From the NCBI RefSeq assembly GCF_032854445.1, contig NC_088302.1, forward strand, positions 40,430,191 to 40,494,190: a DNA stretch of 64,000 bases, written 5' to 3'. Shown piece by piece: positions 38,001 to 48,267 of the stretch. Made by a program: the position numbers and the translations under genes. The notes below the pieces were generated by a model that worked only from the letters and a program-made list of their open reading frames with translations, had not been told where the DNA came from and made no database searches. Each line of letters starts with the position of its first letter. Positions within the stretch are counted from its first letter, which is position 1. The DNA comes from Liolophura sinensis (taxonomy: Eukaryota > Mollusca > Polyplacophora > Chitonida > Chitonidae).

Positions 38001-41000
38001 TCACATTTTCTTGTGTTACCTGACATCTGCCAAACCACAAGGCTTCAATACTGTAAGAAAGGTGATTCTGACTGGCTAACACGATTAACAATATAAACTT
38101 GCCCAGTCCATAGACATTTTCATATTAAAGAAGCTCAAGTAAGAAGATCAATGTGTCAATAATTCAACTCACTAAGTTTGAACCACTGCAGAAGTTGTAT
38201 TTTTGTTGAAATTCCTTACCAGGAAGGGTAGACTCAAATAAAACTTTAATAATGGTGTTTGTGAGATCTTTGTAACAGCCTCAAGGGTAATATACTGGTA
38301 TTTGCGAGATCTTTAAAAAACATTAATGGTATTTGTGATCTTTTTAACAGCCTGAGGAATAACTTACTGGTATTTGTGAGATCTTTGTAATAGTCTTGAG
38401 CATAACTTACTGGTATTTGAGAGATCTTGCAACAGTCTTGAGCATAACTTAATGGTATTTGTGAGATCTTTGTTACAGCCTTGAGCATAACTTACTGGTA
38501 TTTGTGAGATCTTTGTAATAGGTTCCATCTTTTCTACACAACCAATACTGACTTCAGGAATCCACAGGGCACAGCTTACATGAGACCACTTTGTTCCACT
38601 CCTAAAATATAGCAAAACACACATACTATAAATCTTCAACCTTCTCAACCACTAAAGCACTTTTTCTCAGCACACAATTATTAGCAAAATGATGCTACCA
38701 TAATTTGTTAGTGTCACTACAGATACTAGTTTCATAAAATTTCACAAATTAGTTCTCTACATCACACAGCTCTCTCAGAATGTCTCAAAATATTGGTTGC
38801 AGAGACAGTCGAAAAGGCTGAAGAATTAGGGAAAGTGAAAAACATGCAAATGTTTCACATTGGGTTGTTTGTTCTACACAAGGCTAAAGTGAGATTTGCA
38901 TGTTATGGGATAGACTTGTCTGTTCACTTCAGTCAGTTTTAGTATTCTGAAGAAAATTCACCATGAGAAAGAAGATTTCACAATATATGAGCTGAATCTT
39001 GAAGTTGGGGTTAAAACAAAATTCCAGATTAGTGAAATGAAAATTTTGCAAACCTTGAGCAAAAGTCAATTAGATTGTATATTCTCAGCTAATTACGTGG
39101 TGAATGAGGGGAGTGAAGTGGGATTAAATCTGCTAACAAGATGACTCCTGGATCAACCGATTTCCTATCATTTATTTATTTATTTAATTGGTGTTTTACA
39201 CCGTACTCACTTATATGATGGCAGCCATCATTATGGTGAGAGGAAACCCACGACCATCTGCAGGTTGCTGCAGACCTTTCCATGTATGACCGGAGAGCAA
39301 GTCAGCATGAGATGGACTTGAACTCACAGCGAAATTTCCTATCACTAAATTCATGGCTCTTAGCCGTGATCACAGCCTGCTTTGGAAAGGGTCTTCTGAC
39401 AATAGAATAACAATGACTCATCAGCCTTTAGTCACCATTTGTAAAAATGTAATGTTTCCTGTTCTTGAATGACAGATGGGAAAAAAAAAAGGAATGACTT
39501 ACTTTGTAGATTTCATGGCTCCTCCACTTTTGGGACAGAGGATACAAGTAGGTTTGATTCCCAAAGCACACGTCCGACATAACCAACTACCTTCTGGTAT
39601 AGTCTGAATACCATAACATGCCTGATACAAAAAAACAACAACAAAAAAACAAAGATTTACAGAACAAGTGAATGCAACAATCACTTCTGTACACATCTTA
39701 GTTCTATACTTCTTCTGTAGGCAGAGGACAAAAAACCACGTTGTTAGTTAGTATATAATGAAAACTTTATTTCATTACATTTTTTTTTCCTTTTTTTGGG
39801 GGGTACTTTGAGTGCACTATATTTCACAATGACCTGGCGATACCTTCTCAGCAAAAGACAATGTATGGCATAAGTCTGTTTCCTCCAGGCTTTAAAACCA
39901 TCAAAAGTGCCACACAAATATCACATGTAAACTACACTAACAGCAACAAACAAAACATCTGATAAACTGAGTGGTATTGTTCTTACCTGATGCACACATA
40001 TATCACAGCCATCACAAAACACCATCTCATTGTTCTCTTCACTCTCAGGCTGTAAGTAATAAATAACACATCGCAACTATGGCATTACTTTCATTATAAT
40101 GTGATAAAACAGGGTTTGTAGGTTGGCTTTCTTCTCTTCTAGGTTATTACATTTTCTTTTCAAGAAGTTCTTTCATCTTGCAGGAACGTTTGATTAAAAA
40201 AATAATGATAACCAAATGGATCTAGTCAAGTAGTAAGCCTTGTATAGCCCCGAGCGGGTGAAACTGAGGCACAAGAGCCACTTAAGAGGTAAGCTGACAA
40301 GATTTTTTACAAGTTTCATCACCATTAATCCATTTGACTAATTCCTGAAACATTTCCAAACTAGAACAGAACACCAACTTAAGGACAATGGCCATGGTAC
40401 ATGACTTCTTGTAAGGATTTACAAGCATCTAAGAGTCTCACCATTTTGTGTGTGCTTTTGCAAAGGGAAGTAAGAGCTATTTACAAAAACTCAAGTGATT
40501 ATCTCCCCTTATCTGACATGACAAACGAATGAAATATTTAGGTCCGATTAGGTAGCGCAAAACCGAAGATCATAGCAGTACCCAATGTAGCCCCAAAAGA
40601 CTCCAACTCCTTCTCTTATGCTGGCCTAGAGTCGTTGGAGTCTCAATGCTTACAATGTTAATTTTGTACTCAACGAAGGTCGAGGCCGATTCGCTTTGTG
40701 ATCGAAAAAACCTTGCGCAAATAAAATACACCTAGAGACCTGCTTTTGCACCCACCGCACTGCCACCGTATGTCCCTACTTGATTTAGAATAGATTTATT
40801 ATAGCCATGAAGGCTTCCACGGTATACTCTCCTCAGCGAATGTCGCCATCTTCCCACTGCTCCATTATGAAGCAGGACATGCACGTAGCTATCAACATGG
40901 CAGCAGTGGACGAGGAGGGTATACCATGGAAGCCTTCATGGTTGTAATAAATCTATTCTAAATCAAGCAGGGACATATGGTGGTGGTGCGGTGGGTGGGG

Positions 41001-44000
41001 AAAGCACGTCTTTAGGTTGGTGTATTTTATTTCCTTGAGACTTGCTCAATAACAAAGAGAATCGACCTGGACCATCCCTGAGTACGAAATTAACATTGTA
41101 AGCTTCGAGATTTCCAAACATTCAATCATTCTTCAGTCCACCCCCATCAAACCGTTCCCTATACTTACAGATCTACAAACATCACATATGACATCTTCAT
41201 CATACTCTATCCCCAAGCCTTCTTCTGTCTTAATGGTTTTCTCCATCTTTTCATGGCACTGAAACAAAGACAAATCAACTGGTTGTTTTCAATGCATTTT
41301 CCAGACATAAACCTCATCACTGTATCTGTTATCTGAATATGGACTTTCACTGTTGTTGCACAGGCGTCAAATACATGAACATCTGAATAATAAAACAATA
41401 CTGTGAGTGCAGTTACTGGCAAAGGTCAGTAGCATTCCAATTACATGTCTGAGTGATAGTTACATCTTCACATTTAGTACGATCATCAGTGACTGTCCGA
41501 AGGCACTGTGGGTCAATACTGGGCATTACCACCTGACTTTTCGTAACATTTACCTGTTTCTCTAACTCTTCCATGATTCGCTCCATGGTCCACTCATAAA
41601 TAGCAACCTCACCTGAAATACCACAGAAAAAAGTTTACTATTAAAAAACAAGGCTCCTATGCACAGCGGCAGAAGGCAGCAGAAAGCTTGCAGAAAATCC
41701 ACACATTTTGTGGATGTTGGCATCTAGCAAATGCTTAATCATAGCACTGTAACCTCTGTAACCTCCCACCTGTGAGGATTGCCAAAAAGCCTAATCTGAT
41801 CAATCATCAAATCAACAGGAGCATGTGTACCCTACACAGTTCTCACTGTCTCTGCCCTGACATAAACATTTAAATTAAATTTAAACCTGATACATGAAAT
41901 ATAAAATAACTGGACACCTAAATATCGCCACACTTTCCCAGACTCTGTAGGGCTGTGATTACATATACTATCACAGCCCTGTCTTCTTCCATAAGTTTAC
42001 CTTGAACACCTCTGTACTTCCTGTGCTGGCCTCAATACATTAATGTTGTCTGCCAAATAATATGTGTGTACTCGTAGCTGCCTCAGCTATCAATTTCAGA
42101 TAGGTGTTCCTGTGTGTCATCACTAATAAACCATACAAACATGAAACTGCATAACTGCGAATCCTAGCCGCCATATTTGAATGCATGCTCCTAACAGACC
42201 ATTCAAGGAAGATAACTACTAACAATTGGCATATTTTGTACATTTTGTCCAATCTTTTGTTTAATCATTTGAGAAATCTTTTCAGTGATTCAGTGTTGAG
42301 TATGGGTTCCCTCTAGGTCATTACTGGTGAGAATGATGCTAAACATTTAGCTCATGTGTGTCACAAGGCCAAACCAGTAGTGACAGTGACAACTATTTCC
42401 CATCGCTGTGGGGGAGTATGCATTCATTATGCAGTTTCATGCTTGTACTAGTGATGGCACATGGGGATACCTACCTGGAACTGAAATCACTACTGAGTAC
42501 AGACAAACATTATTTAACGGATAGCATTAAGGTATTGAGACCAGCACGGAAAGTACAGGTGTTCAAGGTAAGCTTATGAAACAAGACAGGGCTGTGATAG
42601 TATACAAAATCACAGCCCTACAGAGCTATATTTCAGCATACTTTGTAGTGGTGAACTTTATAGCGAGATAGCTGCTCACCTGTCTCTTCTCTGGCTTCAT
42701 TCACCATCTTCAGCCAGCAGGCATCAAAGTCATCGAGGTCATATCTGACCACCTGCTCAGCTAGTTGCTGCATACCGGTTAGCTCATGTAATCCTTGCTT
42801 GTACGTTTCATCTTGAGTTGCATGAAGAAATTTACGTGGCCTGTCAATGAGTTTGAGTGATATAAGTGATTTTGGCAAAAATCACTGAAAGAATTTTACT
42901 AGTACTGCAAACATATCCACATAATTCCAAGGCTTACTTCAAATATAACACGTTCAAAAAGTTACAGAAGTTAAAATACAAAATTACTTTATTATGGCTT
43001 CTTATGGGAGAGGAAAAGTTAAAACTCCTTTAACCCATTTTTATTCTGACATATAATGCAATGTTCCTGATTTGCAAATTCAAGTGGCGCTTTAGGGTAG
43101 TTTCTATTATTTGTAACACCTGTCCTAAGTTACCACAGAAATTTTTACCTATCAGGATACATTATATTGTATCCTGTATTTTAGACAACCAAAATTTAAA
43201 ACAGCCAAACATATGTATTACAATTAAATAAGTTCATATAGACACTATCAACAGATTTTACTCACATTTTGAAATCTCCAACCTTTGGTCTCTCACTGAC
43301 AACTCTGAAAGAAAGAAAGAAAAAAAAAATAATAAACAAAGAACAAAAATTGAGGTCAACAACGTTGAAAGTCAACATTCTGAATTAAAGCCATAATTCC
43401 AACAAAATGTTGTGTTTTCTTACTCTTCCTGCTCTAAAATGCCAACTTAAACCATAATGTTTGCAATGCTGTTTAGTTAAACAAATGACACGGCTAGAGC
43501 CAGGATTTAGGCCAACAGGAAAGCAATATAATATAGACAATTCTTAATGAGCTAATTTAACAGACAACAAATTTAACTTAAGGGCTACAACATAAAATGC
43601 TAGGCCGCCAACAGTACTATAGAACAGCCTGGCCTGTACTTCATAACATAATGTCACCATAAGTTCAACAGTTCTTTTGAACGAAATTTCTTTACCCTTC
43701 TTCTTCATGCAGGCCAATACATACTCCTTACAGCCCATGCCTCTCTCTCTACCTTTTGCTTTACATCCAGCCACAAAAAGCAAACAGCAGGCAACATCAG
43801 AAAACACAAAAAATCTGTCTCAACCTCTGTCTCCAATAATACTTTATACACATGCATTCTCTTTATCAAGATTTATCTATTTACCTATGTACAACATGAT
43901 TCTAACCAAATCTAACGAGTATAAGGCCAATAAATCCATGTTTAATGGCAAGGGAGGTAATCAGGTCAAAACTCTGGTCTACATTTTGTAATGAGATCTT

Positions 44001-47000
44001 ACTTGATGTTAGCATCATGTATAAGAGCTGGGTTGACTGGCACCTGCACTCCCTTCTCCCAGTCTTGCCTCCAGGGGTCTTGAATCAGCAGGTACTCCTC
44101 TGGCTGGAGCTGTTCTGAGTCAGCCAGCTTCATGGCACTGATCAGGTCCTTTCGGAACAGCTGAAACCACAATAGCATAGTGTACACTAAAATAGTTTTC
44201 AACAAATATTACCTTTAATATGAAGATACCTACAAATCCCTATCACTTGTAATAACTAGGGTAAAGAAATATAAAAAAAAAATCTTCCGTAAAGCTCATG
44301 TTTTGACCGGTCAATTTACTCACAACAAAGAATTCTTTACATTACAAATGCGCAATTTAGGCAAATGGGTCCAAGATTTGTCTCTGAACTGGAGAGTGAA
44401 GATCCAAAGATTGGGTAATACTGCCATGTAGGCATTTTGGCTTGTTGACACACTATAAATTTCTGCACTGCTAGTTTGAACCTAGTCAAAGTGTATGAGA
44501 ATTTTGTCTCTTGGATAGAACAGAAAACTTTTTTGACATTGTTACTTCCTACCCTGCTGGAAGTTACCAAGGTAACACAGTGGTATGACTTCACTTCCAG
44601 TGAATCACAGTTCAAGCTGCACGTGGTGGTATGCCATTATACCACGTGAAAGTTAGAGCATATATATTTTTGAGGTTGAAGTTGACAGATTTACTACATA
44701 AATAGTAAGGAAAATCAATGCGGTTGTATAACCTTTAAGGACACCCTCACCAAGGTCTCATAATCAGAACCAAACCATGTACCTGTGGAAGATGACTACC
44801 TTGGTCCACTACACCATTTCATTGAACTAAGTACGAAAAAAATTAATTTTGTTGTAGAGTTTTATAAGTCATAGTCCACTTCCATGGGAATGAAAATGTA
44901 TCAGAAAGTTCACACCACATGTTTCATACCTGGATCAAGACAACATATGATGTGAGCCATACTTACCTCTGCTGGTTTGTTCTGTTGAGTGTATGCTGGT
45001 GTCCTCATCCCATTGTGTCTGTAACATACATCCTTGGACAGCTTACTAGGACCAGTCATACCTAGACAGCAAAGGAAAGCACATGTACAAAGGATAAAAA
45101 TGATGTAATCATTTTACACAACACCAAATAGGATACTCAATGACATATTGTTTCTATACAAGAACTGCAATAAAATCAGAGAAAAAAAAAATTTGAAGTG
45201 GAAAACATCTTATCCAGAAAAAGTTATCTCCCTGTAGCATATGCAAACAATGCCTCCACATGCAGATATCTGCTCTGATACCACATTGAAAATGCCATAC
45301 TTCCTTAATATTTGATGCATGATGATCAACTCATAATACATATGACTAGAATAAATTGAGTGGAGAGCAGGATGTTGTGAAATGTGTCCATCAGACAGGT
45401 TAAACTTTGTTACTTGCTGTGAAAAATCTTAGTACTATTTTTGGAGGTATATTTTGAGGGTATTATTCTGTACACACTGATAAAATTGTCTGAATCACAA
45501 TAAGATACCCACCTGGGGTTTAAATTCAATACAAGCGATATACAAGTAATCAGACTTTAAAAAAAGTGTAATACTTTTTCTGAAAATCAAAACAGGCAAA
45601 AGGTTAAGGTACAGGCTTATTCTTCACAACTACAGCTTAAACTAGAGAGGACATACAAGGGAGACTACTCACATCTGCTGTCCTCATCATCATCATGTTC
45701 ATCACTGCTTACTCGTCTCTTCTTGGACCTGCCTTTTCCAGACTCTGTCAATACAGGAAATACAGTCATGCATACCAATGAATAGCAATAGAATCCCATG
45801 CTATTTACTTGAAACTGGTGTACAAGGGAGAAGTTAAGCCTGGTATTAACTTTAGTCTGGACTAAAGTGACATTGTTTTTGTATTAGGCAAAGACTGGTA
45901 TTAAGATTTAGGCCTGTCTTACCGTTTATTACGCTTCTGAACAACTGGCCCCAGGATCATAAAGCTTTTAAAGACTTCTGCCAGATTTGGTCTTGACTCA
46001 TGGAATTATTTTCTGTGCTTAGGTTTGATTTGCTTATTTGTTTGATGTTTTACGCCCAACTCGAGAGTATTTCATTTATACGAGGAGGGCAAGCATTGTG
46101 GTGGGAAGAAACCAGGAAGATCCCGAAACCATCTGTGCGTTAACTTAGATTTGAATCTGATCGAAAATTTTCATCAGTGTAATGAAAGTCTAAAATATCT
46201 CTATTAAAATAAAAAAAATTCAACTAAACCACCTAAAGTTTCACACGTGCGTTACTGTCGTTTACTTTCACACGGTCTGAGTTGGTCACAAGATGACAGA
46301 AGGGAGTGATTAGCTCCACACCCATTTCATTACCCTGCATGTCGCTTTGCAGGTCTAGCTGCTTATCCTCCCAATGTGGGGTCAAGTCACTGACAGCGAG
46401 GTGTGCAGGTCTACTGACTAGTAAGCCTACATGTAAATCTCTAAATATAACCATGTATGAAATTGACGGAAGTAGACAAAGACAGGGGATGTCCAAACAC
46501 TGTCTCAAAGCATGACCACAACAAACAAGGAATGCACATGCATCCTGTAAGTCACTGCAGACGAACCGATTATTCGGGTTAGGCCTATGTTAAAGTCACC
46601 TCACACCGTTATCTGGTAAACAGTTGTCGACTGAGAGCTCTTACTATGCAATGAATATGTCTGCAAATGTATTTCAGCTAAATACAAATTTAGAATTATC
46701 TGTCATCAGCTTTCCACGTTCATGTAATTCCAGTTTAGTCAGTATGTCAGTCTAGACGCACATTTTCTTTTGTTACAATCAGAACTCTCCTCCTAATGCA
46801 AAAGAGTTACCTTTCCCGCGTTTTGAAATCGGGAACCAGTCATTTACCGTAACTCACAATTTAGTGTCATAACTGTAAACAGTTTGCACGATGACACAAA
46901 ATTTTATCAACAGGTTTCATTTCAAAGGTTGCCCAAATTAAAAGTCCTTTTTCTGACCCTTAACCATTCTGTAAACGTTTCCTATTTTATACTGGACCAA

Positions 47001-47281
47001 CACTCTAACCAACGAACCCATGTAATGATCACTGTTTCATTTACCTGTATCACACTTCATTCACCTGGAACCTAGAAGTGTACGGTACACAAGTCAATGT
47101 CAGCCATCATATCTTTATTTCCAGAGATTAGCTGCCTATTATTTACGAAGAACATTACACAGCTACAAACAGCTTTTCACACCCACTTTACTATCACAAA
47201 TGATAATGACAACTTCAAGTTACATGACTTACCAGGGCTGTCCTCCTGGACTGGGCCTCTCTTACTTTTGGCTGCAGACAT
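30331..47281 (-). CDS. JADE: JADE-family PHD-finger protein (HBO1 acetyltransferase scaffold), complete
   Basis: Sixteen coding exons read by eye, minus strand: 47281-47233, 45744-45673, 45061-44967, 44160-44003, 43304-43266, 42840-42680, 41612-41554, 41258-41169, 40049-39987, 39621-39503, 38601-38496, 37696-37523, 35720-35590, 34457-34337, 33325-33200, 32061-30331. All junctions are GT-AG. They sum to 3294 nt, an unbroken frame of 1097 residues ending in TAG. Order: basic/acidic N-terminus (KKRR 24-27, DDDED 34-38), EPL1-like region (about 73-211), C4HC3 PHD finger (236-280), extended PHD (288-401), conserved helical segment (440-535), disordered Ser-rich tail. Family knowledge: JADE proteins bind HBO1/KAT7 through the N-terminal part and work with ING4/5 and MEAF6 to acetylate histone H4 in the nucleus. 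Vertebrate JADE1-3 are about 790-840 residues. The extra length here is in the tail. Which vertebrate paralogue is closest is not decidable because the duplication is probably vertebrate-specific. Confidence 0.95.
32220..32312 (-). mobile_element. SINE family 1, truncated, in JADE intron 15
   Basis: 'ctaactggtgttttatgctg', 'tactcaagaatatttcactt', 'ggcggccagcattatcgtgg' ending at 'gaggaaac'. Sense orientation relative to JADE. Confidence 0.85.
32640..32765 (-). mobile_element. SINE family 1, very diverged (tentative)
   Basis: 'ttaactggtgtcttgcattc', 'tactgaagaacaatcaactt' and 'ggtggaaaccagagaaaacc' follow the family order with many changes. Confidence 0.4.
32828..32985 (+). mobile_element. 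SINE family 1 in JADE intron 15
   Basis: 'gccagcaacctgtggatggc', 'gtgggcttcccctaggatct', 'catcataatgctggccaccg', 'tataagtgaaatattcttga', 'aaacaccaatcaaataaaa'. The third family-1 copy within 770 bp and opposite to its neighbours, so the intron transcript can fold on itself. Confidence 0.88.
33487..33693 (-). mobile_element. tRNA-derived SINE, family 2
   Basis: On the minus strand the head reads 'ggcctaatggtcatgatggt' (A-box-like) and, about 50 nt on, 'ggatcaaacccag' (B box GATCAAACC). A body follows with 'aaaatggtacttgttgctgc', 'gtcggcacagggaggttaca' and 'gactgtcttcagcatgatac'. A second copy is at 57489-57702. Inserted in JADE intron 14, sense. Confidence 0.75.
35926..37200. repeat. 75-bp satellite, 17 copies, in JADE intron 12
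   Basis: The unit begins 'acttattcagtcacagctac' and ends 'ttaacagcaaaccat', exactly 75 bp, repeated 17 times (1275 bp). Copies differ at only a handful of positions: 'aagcgg' for 'aagctg' in the first and last units, one 'acatgagg', one 'gtatagaag', one 'acatattc'. Such homogeneity implies recent amplification or gene conversion. No spacers are present, so this is not a CRISPR array. Confidence 0.97.
38238..38520 (-). repeat. Tandem copies of the JADE exon 11 end and donor site
   Basis: Read on the minus strand, the last bases of exon 11 plus the donor ('acaaagatctcacaaatacc' then 'agtaagttatgctcaagg') are repeated about seven times with a period of roughly 43 bp. Copy 1 is the real junction (exon edge 38496). 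Copies 3 and 4 preserve CCAGTAAGTTAT exactly, giving alternative edges at 38411 and 38368. Copies 2, 5, 6 and 7 have mutated donors (ATTAAG, ATTAAT, GTATAT, ATTATT). Using 38411 or 38368 adds 85 or 128 nt, both frame-shifting. Confidence 0.9.
38745..38850. repeat. Dispersed repeat R4, second copy
   Basis: 'caaaatattggttgcagaga', then 'gaaaaggctgaagaattagg', matching 16140-16225. In JADE intron 10. Confidence 0.5.
39169..39333 (-). mobile_element. SINE family 1 in JADE intron 10
   Basis: 'tttatttatttaattggtg', 'ttttacaccgtactcactta' (with 'aagaatattt' deleted), 'gcagccatcattatggtgag', 'ccatctgcaggttgctgcag', 'gatggacttgaactcacagc'. The 'ccgggcagagcccggg' centre is also deleted. Confidence 0.88.
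39503..41258 (-). other. JADE PHD finger 1 exons (8, 9 and 10)
   Basis: Three exons (41258-41169, 40049-39987, 39621-39503) build one C4HC3 finger: C236, C239, C253, C256, H261, C264, C277, C280. Diagnostic words are [30 protein letters not shown] and [19 protein letters not shown]. The finger is split twice by introns, after the second cysteine pair begins and after VHQ. In JADE and BRPF proteins this finger reads the unmodified histone H3 tail. Confidence 0.94.
40635..41117. mobile_element. Foldback element in JADE intron 8
   Basis: Imperfect inverted repeat: left arm about 40635-40834, right arm about 40912-41117, loop about 77 bp. Matching blocks include 'gaaggcttccacggtatac' with 'gtataccatggaagccttc', and 'gatttagaatagatttatta' with 'taataaatctattctaaatc'. 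No transposase frame and no clear target duplication were seen. The right end lies about 50 bp beyond the donor of exon 8. Confidence 0.85.
41554..44160 (-). other. JADE EPL1-like region exons (4 to 7)
   Basis: Exons 44160-44003, 43304-43266 (39 nt, a near-microexon), 42840-42680 and 41612-41554. Conserved words are [59 protein letters not shown] and [14 protein letters not shown], in the same order as in human JADE1. In the family this enhancer-of-polycomb-like segment docks the HBO1 acetyltransferase and helps direct it to histone H4. Confidence 0.93.
41950..42618. mobile_element. 669-bp MITE with hairpin ends, JADE intron 6
   Basis: Ends GGGCTGTGATT...AATCACAGCCC flanked by TA on both sides (41948-41949, 42619-42620), consistent with a mariner-like TA target duplication. 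Long imperfect terminal inverted repeats continue inward ('cataagtttaccttgaaca' against 'tgttcaaggtaagcttatg'). Each terminus is itself a hairpin: GGGCTGTGAT and ATCACAGCCC separated by 10 nt, at 41950-41979 and 42589-42618. No transposase is present. Confidence 0.85.
45830..46015 (+). repeat. Dispersed repeat R3, copy 3
   Basis: 'taagcctggtattaacttta', 'tctggactaaagtgacattg', 'cttctgaacaactggcccca', 'ggatcataaagctttta'. It abuts the SINE at 46028, as copy 1 abuts the SINE at 23988. In JADE intron 1. Confidence 0.5.
46028..46150 (-). mobile_element. SINE family 1, truncated, JADE intron 1
   Basis: 'gcttatttgtttgatgtttt', 'acgcccaactcgagagtatt', 'gcattgtggtgggaagaaac', ending at 'accatctgtgcgtt'. 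No tRNA-like part. Confidence 0.8.
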
Positions 47282-47901
47282 GGCCAGACTTTAGTGTCAA
47301 ACTGTCATGATGGGGAGAGTAGTCACAAGCATTGTATCCATTGACAAAAGACAACAGGGCACCTACAGCCAAAACAAAGACACCACTGTAAACATGTTTG
47401 TATTAACTCTGTATTCATGCTTAAAATCCAATTATTTTGTTTATGTAGTATCAGTTTAAGAAATGTTAGTATAGTTTCTTTCCCAGGGTGGAATTCTTGC
47501 ATACATGTAGCTCTTCAACAGTTGGGCTGACTGCTGAGACCCAATAAAGCCTTGTCTTAAAAATCCTTTTTACACTCTCTTATGAAGACTGGAAAGCTTA
47601 ATTATTCCCATACAGATTAAAACATGTCACAAACTAAATTCAAAAACCATTACAATTCGTGAATTCTGTAATAAATTTCATAAAGTGTTAAAAAGAATCA
47701 ACCCTTTTGTTTTCTTCTTTGCTTTTTGGGGCATATGATCTATTATCACTTTCAGAGCTATTTCAGGCTATAGGCTACCTTCATAACCCTGGATCACATG
47801 AATGCCATGCTCAGGCAAGGCTCGAAGTACAATATGCACGCCTGCAAGCATAATGTAGGTAGTGCACCCGACTTTCACAGCTGACGTGAACGTTTTTTTT
47901 T

Positions 47902-47939
47902 TTTGCTGCATTCCACATTTTGAGGTGGAATGCAGCAAA
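47902..47939. repeat. 15-bp perfect inverted repeat with 8-nt loop
   Basis: TTTGCTGCATTCCAC (47902-47916) and GTGGAATGCAGCAAA (47925-47939) around 'attttgag'. Preceded by a T run. Lies upstream of the JADE start codon, inside the proposed first intron. Confidence 0.85.
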
Positions 47940-48084
47940 TAATCACTGATCAATAGTCAGAATGCACGTAGAAACCAACATGTAAATATTACCCTAGTCA
48001 TTACAACTTCCGTAATTTAGCAAGAAATTGTTGATTCGATGCCGACAGTACAACTCATTACATAAAAAGTGTGAGGGAAAGCTC

Positions 48085-48267
48085 ATGTGTGTACAGCAAC
48101 AACAACAGCAACATCACGTTGATGGTGAAAGCCAAACGAATGCACAAACCAATACTCCGTCAAAATTAAATGGTAGCAAGACCACTGACATTACAGTACT
48201 CTGTCCCACAAATTCGTCTTGGAAGTTGTTGGTTTCTAGATTGTCTCTGATGTCTTTGGAGTGAATT
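48085..48267 (+). CDS. Short open frame with a Gln run, doubtful
   Basis: From an in-frame ATG the frame encodes MCVQQQQQQHHVDGES and then a hydrophilic stretch, ending in TGA after about 60 codons. It is open upstream only to a TAA near 48010. No domain is recognised. It is antisense to the presumed first intron of JADE. The CAA/CAG run alone could make a frame look coding, so I give it little weight. Confidence 0.15.

Larger units (their letters stand above)
35590..38601 (-). other. JADE extended PHD finger 2 exons (10 end to 13)
   Basis: The zinc knuckle is C288, C291, H309 and C312, spanning exons 10-11. PHD2 is C345, C348, C358, C363, H368, C371, C398 and H401, spanning exons 12-13, a complete C4HC2H set. 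Key words are [16 protein letters not shown] and SRWALVC, almost identical to vertebrate JADE and BRPF. In those families this module contacts histone H3 and DNA. Exon 12 (37696-37523, 174 nt) is symmetrical: skipping it would keep frame but delete 58 residues including six of the eight PHD2 ligands. Confidence 0.92.

Noticed and set aside
38364-38648. 94-codon frame extending JADE exon 11 into its repeats
   Set aside because: Real coding sequence ends at the 38496 donor. The continuation is read-through of the tandem donor copies and leaves the JADE frame unconnected to exon 12.
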